64,000 nt of DNA, taken from positions 158,119 through 222,118 of the forward strand of contig JACJWV010000007.1 of the NCBI GenBank assembly GCA_020636915.1, written 5' to 3'. The notes below the pieces were generated by a model. It made no database searches. It had not been told where the DNA came from and worked only from the letters and a program-made list of their open reading frames with translations. Source of the stretch: Nocardioides sp. Lineage in GTDB: Bacteria > Actinomycetota > Actinomycetes > Propionibacteriales > Nocardioidaceae. Each line of letters starts with the position of its first letter. Positions within the stretch are counted from its first letter, which is position 1. This document shows, one piece after another, positions 8,428-18,204 of this stretch. A program made the translations under genes and the position numbers.

Positions 8428-9533
8428 TCCCGGACCTCTGCTTCCCGCTCCTGGGCCAGCGCGGCGTAGCCGGGCTTGATGATGCCGTCGATGATGGCCA
8501 ACCGCTCGTCGAAGGGCAGGAAGGCCGACTTCATCGCGTTGATGGTGAACCACCGCAGGTCGTCGAGGCCGTAGCCGAACGCCTCGACCAGGGAGGCCAT
8601 CTCCTTGCTCATCGAGGTGTGGCTCATCAGGCGGTTGTCGGTGTTGACCGTCACGCGGAAGCGGAGCTTCGTGAGCAGCCCGATGGGGTGCTCGGCGATG
8701 GAGGTCGCCGCGCCCGTCTGGATGTTGGACCACGGACACATCTCGAGCGGGATCCGCTTGTCCCGCACGTACGCCGCCAGCAGCCCGAGCTCGACCGTCC
8801 CGTCGTCACGCACCGTGATGTCGTCGATGATGCGGACCCCGTGGCCGAGCCGGTCCGCGCCGCACCACTGGATCGCCTGCCAGATCGACGGCAGACCGAA
8901 GGCCTCTCCGGCGTGGATCGTGAAGTGCGCGTTCTCGCGCTGGAGGTACTCGAACGCGTCGAGGTGACGGGTCGGGGGGTAGCCGGCCTCGGCGCCGGCG
9001 ATGTCGAACCCGGCGACCCCGCGGTCGCGCCACGCGATCGCGAGCTCGGCGATCTCCATCGACCTCGCGCGGTTGCGCATCGCGGTCAGCAGCTGGCGCA
9101 CCACGATGCGGCCGCCCGCCGCGCCCTGGTCGAACCCCTCCTGGACCGCGGCGACCACCTCGTCCAGGGTCAGCCCCTGCTCGACGTGCTGTTCCGGGGC
9201 GTAGCGCACCTCGGCGTACACGACCCCGTCCGCGGCGAGGTCCTCGACGCACTCCCGGGCGACGCGGGTGATCGCCGGTGCGGTCTGCATCACTCCGACC
9301 GTGTGCGCGAAGGTCTCCAGGTAGCGCTCGAGCGAGCCGGAGTCGGCCGCCTCCGCGAACCACTGGCCCAGCGCCTCGGCCGTCATCGGCCCTTCCAGGC
9401 TCGGCAGCACGTGGCCGGTCTCCGCCGCGAGGTCGATGATCGTCTGGGGGCGGAGCCCGCCGTCGAGGTGGTCGTGGAGGAGCACCTTCGGCGCCCGGCG
9501 GATCTGGTCGAGGCTCAGGGACGTCGGGGTCAT
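8424..9533 (-). CDS. add: Adenosine deaminase
   Basis: Zinc hydrolase converting adenosine or deoxyadenosine to inosine or deoxyinosine plus ammonia. 369 residues, normal length. Seen: LLHDHLDGGLRP (paired metal histidines), FTIHAGEAFG (metal His and catalytic Glu region), DRLGHGVRI and VTVNTDNRLMS (metal/catalytic Asp; the NTDNRLMS form is typical of actinobacterial Add). The ATG at 9533 is preceded by a GGAAGGA ribosome site 7 nt upstream. It is divergent from the MaoC gene with 37 bp between starts and leads an operon with the DUF3592 protein and antiporter. It belongs functionally with deoA, cdd and the nucleoside ABC transporter just beyond. Confidence 0.95.
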   Translation of the reverse strand: MTPTSLSLDQIRRAPKVLLHDHLDGGLRPQTIIDLAAETGHVLPSLEGPMTAEALGQWFAEAADSGSLERYLETFAHTVGVMQTAPAITRVARECVEDLAADGVVYAEVRYAPEQHVEQGLTLDEVVAAVQEGFDQGAAGGRIVVRQLLTAMRNRARSMEIAELAIAWRDRGVAGFDIAGAEAGYPPTRHLDAFEYLQRENAHFTIHAGEAFGLPSIWQAIQWCGADRLGHGVRIIDDITVRDDGTVELGLLAAYVRDKRIPLEMCPWSNIQTGAATSIAEHPIGLLTKLRFRVTVNTDNRLMSHTSMSKEMASLVEAFGYGLDDLRWFTINAMKSAFLPFDERLAIIDGIIKPGYAALAQEREAEVRE

Positions 9534-9557
9534 GGCGCGATCCTTCCAGAAGCAGGC

Positions 9558-9563
9558 TAGGTT
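9558..9563 (+). promoter_or_regulatory. Candidate -10 box of the MaoC gene, leaderless
   Basis: TAGGTT ends 7 nt before the ATG at 9571. There is no Shine-Dalgarno sequence in between, so a leaderless transcript is likely. No clear -35 box. Confidence 0.35.
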
Positions 9564-9570
9564 TCGGCCC

Positions 9571-10023
9571 ATGCGCGTCTTCACGACACTCGACGAGGTC
9601 GCCGCCGCGAGCGGCCAGGACATCGGCACCTCCGACTGGCTGACCATCGAGCAGGACCGGGTGGACCGGTTCGCCGAGGCGACCGGCGACCACCAGTGGA
9701 TCCACGTCGACGTCGAGCGGGCGGCGGCCGGTCCGTTCGGGGGCACCATCGCCCACGGCTACCTGACCCTGTCGCTGGTCCCCTACCTCGGCAGCCAGGT
9801 CTTCGCGCTGGACACTCCCGGCGCGAAGCTCAACTACGGCGTCAACAAGGTGCGGTTCCCGAGCCCGGTCCGGGTCGGCAGCCGGGTCCGGGCCCACGTC
9901 GCCCTCGGCGAGGTCACCGACATCCCGGCCGGCAAGCAGATGACCCTGCGCTACACGATCGAGATCGAGGGCGAGGCCAAGCCCGCCTGCGTCGCCGAGA
10001 CGGTCGTCCTGCTGCTCGCCTGA
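9571..10023 (+). CDS. MaoC family dehydratase
   Basis: 150 residues, a single hot-dog domain. The hydratase motif is clear: ATGDHQWIHVDVERAA (catalytic Asp and His) followed by FGGTIAHGYLTLSL. This family hydrates trans-2-enoyl-CoA to R-3-hydroxyacyl-CoA. The exact substrate cannot be told. It stands alone on the plus strand between minus-strand nucleoside genes, and its end faces the deoA end across a structured repeat. Confidence 0.9.
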   Translation: MRVFTTLDEVAAASGQDIGTSDWLTIEQDRVDRFAEATGDHQWIHVDVERAAAGPFGGTIAHGYLTLSLVPYLGSQVFALDTPGAKLNYGVNKVRFPSPVRVGSRVRAHVALGEVTDIPAGKQMTLRYTIEIEGEAKPACVAETVVLLLA

Positions 10024-10030
10024 GAGGCGC

Positions 10031-10150
10031 GACTCGGCGCGTCTTGCCCGCCGCAGAGGCGCGAGTCGGCGCGTCTTGCCCACCGGCTGTGGAGAGAACG
10101 GACAAGATGCGCCGACTCGGCCCCCTCAGCCGGGCAAGATGCGCCGACTC
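10031..10150. repeat. 120-nt double inverted-repeat element, copy A
   Basis: Four copies of the 19-mer GAGTCGGCGCGTCTTGCCC: two direct (10031-10049 with one mismatch, 10063-10081) and two inverted (10100-10118 with two mismatches, 10132-10150). The centre carries CTGTGGAGA (10087-10095). It fills the convergent MaoC/deoA gap, starting 7 nt after one stop and ending 3 nt before the other. A second element of identical length and design lies at 55417-55536. It could act as a bidirectional terminator or be a REPIN-like mobile repeat. Confidence 0.85.
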
Positions 10151-10153
10151 GGC

Positions 10154-11438
<1,285 letters not shown>

Positions 11439-11446
<8 letters not shown>

Positions 11447-12614
11447 GGGTTCCTCCTACAGGGACGCTGCGGTACCCCCGCAGCACGAAGGTCCCCCGGC
11501 TCACCGGCTCGCCGGCCAGGTGCAGGTCGGGGAAGGTCTCGAACAGGGCGCCGACGGACTCGGCCAGCTCCATGCGCGCCAGCGGGGCGCCGAGGCAGAA
11601 GTGGACCCCGACCCCGAAGGCCAGGTGGTTGTTGGGGTCGCGGTCGACGTCGAAGACGTCCGGCTGGTCGAAGACGGCCGGATCGCGGTTGGCCGCACCC
11701 AGCAGGGCGGCGACCTTCTGCCCCTCCTCGACGACCACGCCCTGCTCCTCGCCGCCGAGCCGGACGTCCTCCATCGCGGTCCGCTCGAACAGCTGGAGTG
11801 CGGAGTCGAAGCGCAGCATCTCCTCCACCGTCCGGGGTACGTCGGCACCGGGCCGCAGCCCGCGCCGGAGCATCGCCGTGAGGCCGTTGCCGAAGACGTT
11901 GACGGAGGCCTCGTGCCCGGCGTTGAGGAGCAGCACGACCGCGGCGACCACCTCGTCCTCGGACAGCTCGGTGGCGACCAGGTCGCTGATCAGGTCGTCG
12001 GCCGGCTGCGCCCGCCGGTCCACGACCAGCTCGCGCACCAGGCCGGCGAAGTCGGTGGCGGCCCGCACGGCCTCGTCGACGGTGGCCGGGGACGGCGCGA
12101 CCTCGTACATGCGGACGATCGCCTGCGACCAGTCGCGCAGGTCGTGCGCGTGGGAGCGCGGCACCCCCAGCAGGTCGGCGATCACCAGGACCGGCAGCGG
12201 CTCGGCGTAGTCGCCGACCACGTCGAACCCGTCGGGATCGACGTCGGCCAACAGCGACGCGGCCAGCTCGCGCACCCGGGGGCGCAGCCGCTCGACGTGC
12301 CCGCGGGCGAAGGCCGACGCGACGGGACGCCGCAGCCGGGTGTGCTCGGGCGGCTCGTTCTCCATCATCTGGTTGCGGTGGAGCAGGTTGAACGGCTCGA
12401 GCCGGTCCAGCGGCTCCTTGTCCTTCCAGAGCCGGCCCAGGCGCCGGTCGCGCTGCACCTGGCCGACCGTGGCGTGGGCGAACGTCAGGAACATCCCCGA
12501 CGCCTCGTGCCAGGCCACCGGGTGCTGCTCGCGCTCCCGCGCGAAGTGCGGGTAGGGGTCGGCGACGACGGCGGAGTCGGTGAGGTCAATCGAGGTCGTC
12601 GGGACCGAACGCAT
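11439..12614 (-). CDS. Cytochrome P450
   Basis: Soluble bacterial class P450, 391 residues. Seen: NEPPEHTRLRRPVASAF (helix C region), the I-helix oxygen motif LLLNAGHEASVN (Ala-Gly-His-Glu with the usual Thr replaced by Ala), the K-helix ExxR in EEMLRFDSAL, and the heme loop FGVGVHFCLGAPLARME with its cysteine ligand. The missing I-helix threonine suggests altered oxygen activation or an unusual reaction. The ATG lies inside the cdd 3' end (29-bp overlap) and the stop inside deoA, so it is a true operon member. No ferredoxin or reductase gene is adjacent. The substrate is unknown; a nucleoside-related role is only inferred from position. Confidence 0.9.
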
Positions 12615-12981
12615 CGGGCAGCACCTCGTCCATCCTCTTGACGCCGGAGACGGTCAGCAGCAGCAGGCCGGGGCCGCCGTTCTCGTGGAGCAGCTGGCGG
12701 CACCGGCCGCACGGCATGATGACCTCGCCCTCGCCGTTGACGCACACGAAGTGCGTCAGCTTGCCGCCACCGGTCAGGTGCAGCTGGCTGACGAGCCCGC
12801 ACTCGGCGCACAGGCCCACGCCGTACGCCGCGTTCTCGACGTTGCAGCCCGTCAGCACCCGCCCGTCGTCGGCCGTCGCGGCCGCACCGACCGCGAAGTG
12901 CGAGTAGGGCGCGTACGCGTGCCGGGACGCCTCCGCGGCTGCCGCCGTGAGGGCCTCCCAGTCGAAGTCCTCGGCCGCCAC
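12586..12981 (-). CDS. cdd: Cytidine deaminase
   Basis: Hydrolyses cytidine or deoxycytidine to uridine or deoxyuridine. 131 residues, typical of the small tetrameric zinc form. Seen: YAPYSHFAVGAAA, TGCNVENAAYG, LCAECG (zinc Cys and catalytic Glu) and MPCGRCRQ (two further zinc cysteines). The GTG start overlaps the permease stop by one base (TAGTG), and its end overlaps the P450 start. It supplies uridine or deoxyuridine to the phosphorylase encoded two genes later. Confidence 0.95.
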   Translation of the reverse strand: MAAEDFDWEALTAAAAEASRHAYAPYSHFAVGAAATADDGRVLTGCNVENAAYGVGLCAECGLVSQLHLTGGGKLTHFVCVNGEGEVIMPCGRCRQLLHENGGPGLLLLTVSGVKRMDEVLPDAFGPDDLD

Positions 12982-14252
12982 TACCCAGCACTGCCCTTGC
13001 GGTAGATCTGCCCGTCCGCGGCCGGCATCCGCAATCGTTGCGAGGCGAAGGCCAGCACCAGCAGCGTGATGACGTAGGGCGTCATCGACGTGAAGTCGCT
13101 GGGCACCTCGTCGATCGCGAAGTAGACCGCTCCGATCCCGAGGGCGACGACGCCGGTGATGACCGCGGTGCGGTGCTGGCCCTGGCGGGCCTGCCAGATC
13201 GCGGCCGCGATCGCGATGATCGCGAGCGCGAGCAACAGCGCATGGACCGAGTCGCCACCCTGGCGCAGGCCGAGGGTCTGGGTGTAGCCGAAGAGACCCG
13301 AGCCCGCGAGCAGGCCGCCGGGTCGCCAGTTGCCGAAGATCATCGCCGCGAGGCCGATGTAGCCGCGACCACCGGTCTGGCCGTCGCGGTAGTTGCTCGA
13401 CGCGACCATCACCAGGTAGCCGCCGGCGAGACCGGCGAGGCTGCCCGAGACCAGCACCGCGACGAACTTGTAGCGCAGCACGTGGACGCCCAGCGACTCG
13501 GCCGCCGACGGGCTCTCGCCGCACGAGCGCAGCCGCAGGCCGAACGACGTCCGCCAGAGGACGACGTAGGTCACCACGAGCAGCAGCAGCGCGATGATCG
13601 TCAGCATCGACAGGTCGGTGATCAGCGCCCGGCCGACCGCCGCCAGCGGTGAGACGAAGAAGATGTCCTTCTTCTCCACCGTCAGCAGATGGTCTCCCAG
13701 GCTGCTGATGGTGATCGTCTGGACGTCGTCGATCTTCGGTGACTGCGTCTGGCCGCCGCCGGGCAGGCCGACGAACGTGAGCGAGGCGAGGTACTGCACC
13801 GCCCCGAGCGCGATGATGTTGATCGCGACACCGGAGATGATGTGGTCGACGCCGAAGGTGACCGTCGCGACGGCGTGCACCAGGCCGCCGAGCATGCCCA
13901 TGAACATCGCACCGAGCACCCCGGCCCAGGGTCCGTAGTGGTAGCCGAAGTAGCCGGCTCCCCAGGTGCCGAGGATCATCATGCCCTCGAGGCCGATGTT
14001 GACGACGCCCGAGCGCTCCGACCACAGACCACCCAGACCGGCGAGCATGATCGGCACCGTCGCCACCAGCGTGGCGGCCAGGGTGCCGGACGAGACCAGG
14101 TCGTTGGCCCCGGTGATCTCCTGGAGCGCGGACAGGAAGGCGAGCAGGCCGACCAGGGCGGCCGCGAACCACCAGCGCGGGAGCCGGCGCTTGGGTCGCG
14201 GGCCTGCCGGGGTGGTCGGCGCCTCGTGGGTCGCGGTGGCGGGGACGCTCAT
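12981..14252 (-). CDS. Nucleoside ABC transporter permease (second)
   Basis: Branched-chain/ribose-type ABC permease, 423 residues with about 9-10 TM helices, forming the membrane channel with the permease encoded just upstream. Family segments: GLWSERSGVVNIGLEGMMIL, GVDHIISGVAINIIALG, LRSCGESPSAAESLGV (coupling-helix region contacting the ATPase), GGRGYIGLAAMIFGNWRPGG. The ATG overlaps the previous stop (ATGA). A family-typical insertion with charged residues lies between helices around residues 180-220. Confidence 0.9.
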   Translation of the reverse strand: MSVPATATHEAPTTPAGPRPKRRLPRWWFAAALVGLLAFLSALQEITGANDLVSSGTLAATLVATVPIMLAGLGGLWSERSGVVNIGLEGMMILGTWGAGYFGYHYGPWAGVLGAMFMGMLGGLVHAVATVTFGVDHIISGVAINIIALGAVQYLASLTFVGLPGGGQTQSPKIDDVQTITISSLGDHLLTVEKKDIFFVSPLAAVGRALITDLSMLTIIALLLLVVTYVVLWRTSFGLRLRSCGESPSAAESLGVHVLRYKFVAVLVSGSLAGLAGGYLVMVASSNYRDGQTGGRGYIGLAAMIFGNWRPGGLLAGSGLFGYTQTLGLRQGGDSVHALLLALAIIAIAAAIWQARQGQHRTAVITGVVALGIGAVYFAIDEVPSDFTSMTPYVITLLVLAFASQRLRMPAADGQIYRKGSAG

Positions 14253-15376
14253 GCCGGGACCTCCGAGGCCTTGTCGTTGCGGTCGTTGCGGTCGTTGCGG
14301 TCGGCTTCCAAGGCCCGGGCCACCTCCCACTGCTCGAGCCGGACGCCGTAGCGACGCACCAGCTCGTAGGAGATGACGACCGTCAGCACGATGACGCCCT
14401 GGGTGATCGCGACGATCTGGGGCGAGACGCCGACCAGGATCTGCAGCGGGTTGGACTGCTCGTTGAGGTAGGCGAACAGGACGGCGCCGAAGGCGATGCC
14501 GACCGGGTTGTTGCGGCCCAGCAGCGCGATCGCGATGCCGGCGAAGCCCAGCCCGGACTGGAAGGTCGAGCCGTAGGTGTAGGCGTCCCCGAAGAGGATC
14601 GGCAGGCCGACCAGGCCCGCCACGCCGCCGGAGATCAGCATCGCGACGATGATCATCTTCTTGACGCTGACGCCGCTGGCGACGGCGGCCGTCGTGGACT
14701 GCCCCGTCGCCCGCAGGTCGAAGCCGAAGCGGGTCTTGTTCAGGACGAACCAGAACAGGAAGCCCGCGAGGACGACCAGCACGATGAAGCCGTAGATCTG
14801 GCTGACGCCGTCACCGAGGCCGATGTTCGGGATCCGGCTGCCCTCGGGGATCTCCCGGGTGCCCAGGATGTTGGAGCCCTTCTCCCGAACCGCCCACTCG
14901 CGCAGCAGGTAGGCGACCAGGAAGGTCGCGATGAAGTTCAGCATGATCGTCGAGATGACCTCGCTGACCCCGCGGGTGGCCCGCAGGACGCCGGCGATAC
15001 CGGCCCAGAACGCGCCGACGACGATCGCGGCGACGATCGCGAGCAGGGTGTTGAGGTAGCCCGGCAGCCAGGCCTCGCCCGCGACGACCGCGGCCGTGAA
15101 GGCCGCGACGCGGTACTGGCCGTCGACACCGATGTTGAACAGGTTCATCCGGAAGCCGACGGCCACCGCGAGTCCCGAGAGGTAGAGCACCATCGAGTTG
15201 TCGATGATGTTGGCCCAGTTGCGCGTCTTGGGCCACGAGAGGAGCTGGCTCCACACGTCCCAGACGGGGTCCCCGGCGGCGAGCAGCACGAGGCTGGTGA
15301 TCGCGAAGGCTGCCGCGAGGGCGAGCAGCGGCGAGGCGATGCCGAGGCCGATCTTGGTCAGGCGGGCTCTGTTCAC
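14249..15376 (-). CDS. Nucleoside ABC transporter permease (first)
   Basis: 375 residues, about 9 TM helices, same branched-chain/ribose-type family as its partner. Seen: YLSGLAVAVGFRMNLFNIG, GVSEVISTIMLNFIATFLV, LRATGQSTTAAVASGVSVKK (coupling region) and GFAGIAIALLGRNNPVGIAF. The GTG start overlaps the ATPase stop (GTGA). The cytosolic C-terminus ends in an acidic/basic tail that includes three tandem NDR/NDK triplets encoded by a 9-bp repeat. Confidence 0.9.
   Translation of the reverse strand: MNRARLTKIGLGIASPLLALAAAFAITSLVLLAAGDPVWDVWSQLLSWPKTRNWANIIDNSMVLYLSGLAVAVGFRMNLFNIGVDGQYRVAAFTAAVVAGEAWLPGYLNTLLAIVAAIVVGAFWAGIAGVLRATRGVSEVISTIMLNFIATFLVAYLLREWAVREKGSNILGTREIPEGSRIPNIGLGDGVSQIYGFIVLVVLAGFLFWFVLNKTRFGFDLRATGQSTTAAVASGVSVKKMIIVAMLISGGVAGLVGLPILFGDAYTYGSTFQSGLGFAGIAIALLGRNNPVGIAFGAVLFAYLNEQSNPLQILVGVSPQIVAITQGVIVLTVVISYELVRRYGVRLEQWEVARALEADRNDRNDRNDKASEVPA
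14275..14301. repeat. Three tandem 9-bp repeats inside the permease gene
   Basis: CGTTGCGGT occurs three times head to tail, encoding (on the minus strand) NDR-NDR-ND near the permease C-terminus. Copy number could vary between strains without shifting the frame. Confidence 0.8.
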
Positions 15377-16923
15377 TTGTCCTCCCCCGCTCCGGTCATC
15401 GCGGAGCCGAGCTGCTCGGGCGTGACGTCCGACGGGTCGAACGCCCCGACGATGCGGCCACGCAGGATGACCTCGATGCGGTCGGAGAGACCGATCAGCT
15501 CGTCGAGGTCGGCCGAGATCAGCAGCACCGCGAGCCCCTTGCGACGTGCGGTCTTGATGTGGGTCCAGATCGCGGCCTGGGCACCGACGTCGACACCGCG
15601 CGTCGGGTGCGAGGCGATCAGCATGATCGGGTCGCTGCTCATCTCACGCCCGACGATCAGCTTCTGCTGGTTGCCGCCCGACAGGGCGCGCGCGAGCACG
15701 TCCGGCCCGGGCGTGCGTACGTCGTACTCGGTGATGATCCGCTGCGTGTCCTCGCGCGCGGCGCCCTTGTCGATCAGGCCGTGCCGGACGCTCGGCTCCC
15801 GGAACTGGTGGCCGAGGATGCGGTTCTCCCACAGCGGGGAGTCCAGCAGCAGGCCGTGCCGGTGGCGGTCCTCGGGGATGTAGCCGATGCCGTCCTCGCG
15901 CCGCTCACGGGTGGAGCGGTGCGACAGGTCCTGGCCACCGAGCTCGACCAGGCCCGTGGCACCCGCGCGCATGCCCATGATGGCCTCGACCAGCTCGGCC
16001 TGGCCGTTGCCCTCGACCCCGGCGATGCCGAGGATCTCGCCGCGGTGGATCTCGAAGGAGATGTCGTCGAGCAGCGGGCGGCCCTCGTCGCTGGGCAGCG
16101 ACAGGTGCTGCACGCGCAGGAGCACCTCGTCGGTGACGGTCGAGGCCTCGGTGCTCGGCGACGGCAGCTCGGAGCCGACCATCAGCTCGGCGAGCTGGCG
16201 GGCCGTGACACCCTGCGGCTCCACGGTCTTGACCGTCGTGCCACGCCGGATCACCGTGATCTCGTCGGCGACCGAGAGCACCTCGTCCAGCTTGTGGGAG
16301 ATGAAGATGACGCAGAAGCCCTCGGCCTTGAGCTCGCGCAGGTTGCCGAACAGCTCGTCGACCTCGTGCGGCACCAGGACGGCGGTCGGCTCGTCGAGGA
16401 TCACGATCTTGGCCCCTCGGTAGAGCACCTTGAGGATCTCCACGCGCTGCCGTGCACCGACGCCGAGCTCCTCGACGAGCCGGTCGGGGTCGACGCCCAG
16501 TCCGTAGGCGTCGGAGATGCGCATGACCTCGGCGCGCGCCTTGGCGCCGATGCCGTGCAGCTTCTCGGCGCCGAGGACGACGTTCTCCAGCACGGTGAGG
16601 TTGTCGGCCAGCATGAAGTGCTGGAACACCATGCCGACGCCGCTCTTGATCGCGTCCGCGGGCGAGTGGAGGGTCACCTGGTCGCCGTTGATCTCGATCG
16701 TGCCCGAGTCCGGGGGCTGCACGCCGTAGAGGATCTTCATCAGCGTCGACTTGCCGGCGCCGTTCTCACCGACGATGGCGTGGATGGTGCCGCGGCGGAC
16801 GTCGATGTTGATGTCGTCGTTGGCGATCACCCCGGGGAAGCGCTTGCCGATGCCCCGCAGACGGACGGCGACCTCGTGGGACGTTGCGCCGGGCTCGGCC
16901 GCAGGCGGCGCGGTGGTGGACAC
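15373..16923 (-). CDS. Nucleoside ABC transporter double ATPase
   Basis: 516 residues with two fused ABC ATPase domains, as in the ribose and BMP-type nucleoside importers. Domain 1 has Walker A GENGAGKST, a degenerate signature ELGVGARQRVE and Walker B VILDEPTA. Domain 2 has an altered Walker A (GIAGVEGNGQAEL), signature LSGGNQQK and a Walker B in which the catalytic Glu is replaced (LIASHPTRGVD). So only the first site should hydrolyse ATP normally, as in related transporters. It drives the two permeases that follow with overlapping starts. Confidence 0.93.
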   Translation of the reverse strand: MSTTAPPAAEPGATSHEVAVRLRGIGKRFPGVIANDDINIDVRRGTIHAIVGENGAGKSTLMKILYGVQPPDSGTIEINGDQVTLHSPADAIKSGVGMVFQHFMLADNLTVLENVVLGAEKLHGIGAKARAEVMRISDAYGLGVDPDRLVEELGVGARQRVEILKVLYRGAKIVILDEPTAVLVPHEVDELFGNLRELKAEGFCVIFISHKLDEVLSVADEITVIRRGTTVKTVEPQGVTARQLAELMVGSELPSPSTEASTVTDEVLLRVQHLSLPSDEGRPLLDDISFEIHRGEILGIAGVEGNGQAELVEAIMGMRAGATGLVELGGQDLSHRSTRERREDGIGYIPEDRHRHGLLLDSPLWENRILGHQFREPSVRHGLIDKGAAREDTQRIITEYDVRTPGPDVLARALSGGNQQKLIVGREMSSDPIMLIASHPTRGVDVGAQAAIWTHIKTARRKGLAVLLISADLDELIGLSDRIEVILRGRIVGAFDPSDVTPEQLGSAMTGAGEDK

Positions 16924-16986
16924 GATCCATGACCTCCTCGTCAGGTTCGGGCGAGACGCTACCCCGTCGGGGTGGCGAGACGGAAC

Positions 16987-17015
16987 GGACCCGCGGGGCC
17001 AGGCCCCGCGGGTCC
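16987..17015 (-). terminator. Strong hairpin between lipoprotein and ATPase genes
   Basis: Perfect 14-bp inverted repeat GGACCCGCGGGGCC / GGCCCCGCGGGTCC with a 1-nt centre (real loop 3 nt). It lies 43 nt past the lipoprotein stop and 63 nt before the ATPase start. It is probably a partial terminator that lets more lipoprotein than ATPase and permease be made. Confidence 0.65.
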
Positions 17016-17057
17016 GCTCTCAGGCGTTCCGAGCTGCCGCTGTGTCAGCGGAGAGGA

Positions 17058-18107
17058 TCACTGGGGCTCGGTCGGAACCGTGATCTTCCCGTCGATGATC
17101 TGCTGCTTGTAGTCGTCGAGCTGGCTCTTGATGTCGTCGACCTGACCACCCGAGGTGGAGTAGCCCACGCCGTCGACCGCGAGGTCGTAGCGGGTGGTGC
17201 CGCTCGGCACGTCACCGGCGGCGACGTCCTTGAGGTAGTTGAAGACCGCGACGTTCACGTTCTTCAGCATGGAGGTCATGATGACGTCCTTGACCGACGG
17301 GTCGGCCGTCTTGTACTGGTCGGAGTCGACACCGATCGCGAGGTTGCCGGACTCCTTGGCCGCCTCGAAGACGCCCGCACCGGAGCCACCGGCGGCGGCG
17401 TAGATGATGTCGGCGCCGTCGTCGTACATGCCCTGCGCGGTGGTCTTGCCCTTGGCCGGGTCGCCGAAGCCGGAGAAGTCCGGCGGCTGCGACAGGTACG
17501 CGGTGTCGACCTTGATGTCGGGGTTGACCGTCTGGGCGCCCGCGACGTAACCGGCCTCGAACTTCTGCAGCAGCGGCGTCTCGACGCCACCGATGTAGCC
17601 GATGTGATCGGTCTTGGTCTTCAGCGCGGCGGCCGCGCCGACCAGGAACGAGCCCTGCTCCTCGGCGAAGACCAGGTCCGCGACGTTGTCGCGCTGGATC
17701 GACTCGTCGTCGATGATCGCGAAGTTGACGTCCGGGTACTCCTTGGAGACCTTGTCGACGGCCGACGCGTAGGCGAAGCCCACTGCGATGATCGGGTTGT
17801 AGCCGGCGTCGGCGAAGGTGCGCAGCCGCTCCTCGCGCGCGTTCTCGGCCTCGCCGTCCTGGGCCTCGGACTCCTCGGCAGTGATGCCGAGCTCGGACTT
17901 GGCCTGGTCGAGGCCGGCGGCGGCGGAGTCGTTGAACGACTGGTCACCGCGACCACCCACGTCGTAGGCCATACCGACCTTGATGTCGGACTGCGGAGCG
18001 GTGCTCCCGCCGTCCGACGCGCTGCTGCCGTCGCTGTCGCTGCCGCACGCGCCGAGGGCCAGGATGCCGGCCGCCAGCAGCGCTGCGAACTTCGTGGTGC
18101 GTCGCAA
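17058..18107 (-). CDS. BMP-family nucleoside-binding lipoprotein
   Basis: 349-residue substrate-binding lipoprotein of the Bmp/Med family, which binds purine or other nucleosides outside the membrane and hands them to the ABC permeases. The TTG start at 18107 has AAGGAGG 4 nt upstream. The signal peptide LLAAGILALGAC ends in a lipobox cysteine, followed by a Ser/Gly/Asp linker. Family motifs: VGMAYDVGGRGDQSFNDSA, FAEEQGSFLVGAAAALKT, GYIGGVETPLLQKFEAGYVAG, IIYAAAGGSGAGVFEAA and GVDSDQY. It is the first gene of the nucleoside uptake operon and is followed by a hairpin. Confidence 0.92.
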   Translation of the reverse strand: MRRTTKFAALLAAGILALGACGSDSDGSSASDGGSTAPQSDIKVGMAYDVGGRGDQSFNDSAAAGLDQAKSELGITAEESEAQDGEAENAREERLRTFADAGYNPIIAVGFAYASAVDKVSKEYPDVNFAIIDDESIQRDNVADLVFAEEQGSFLVGAAAALKTKTDHIGYIGGVETPLLQKFEAGYVAGAQTVNPDIKVDTAYLSQPPDFSGFGDPAKGKTTAQGMYDDGADIIYAAAGGSGAGVFEAAKESGNLAIGVDSDQYKTADPSVKDVIMTSMLKNVNVAVFNYLKDVAAGDVPSGTTRYDLAVDGVGYSTSGGQVDDIKSQLDDYKQQIIDGKITVPTEPQ

Positions 18108-18204
18108 GACGCCTCCTTCGTGTTCTGAGGTCCCCTTGGTCAGGGTTACAAACAGGGCAACCCTAGGGCAGCGCCCAGTTGGGGGCAGCGGGTTGGCGAA
18201 GTTG

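Noticed and set aside
10031..10150. Insertion sequence end or CRISPR array.
   Set aside because: No transposase is adjacent, and repeats are in inverted pairs with unequal short spacers rather than direct repeats with unique spacers.
15373..16923. Broken second ATPase domain (Walker B reads SHP instead of DEP).
   Set aside because: A replaced glutamate in the second domain is normal for double ATPases of ribose/BMP-type importers.
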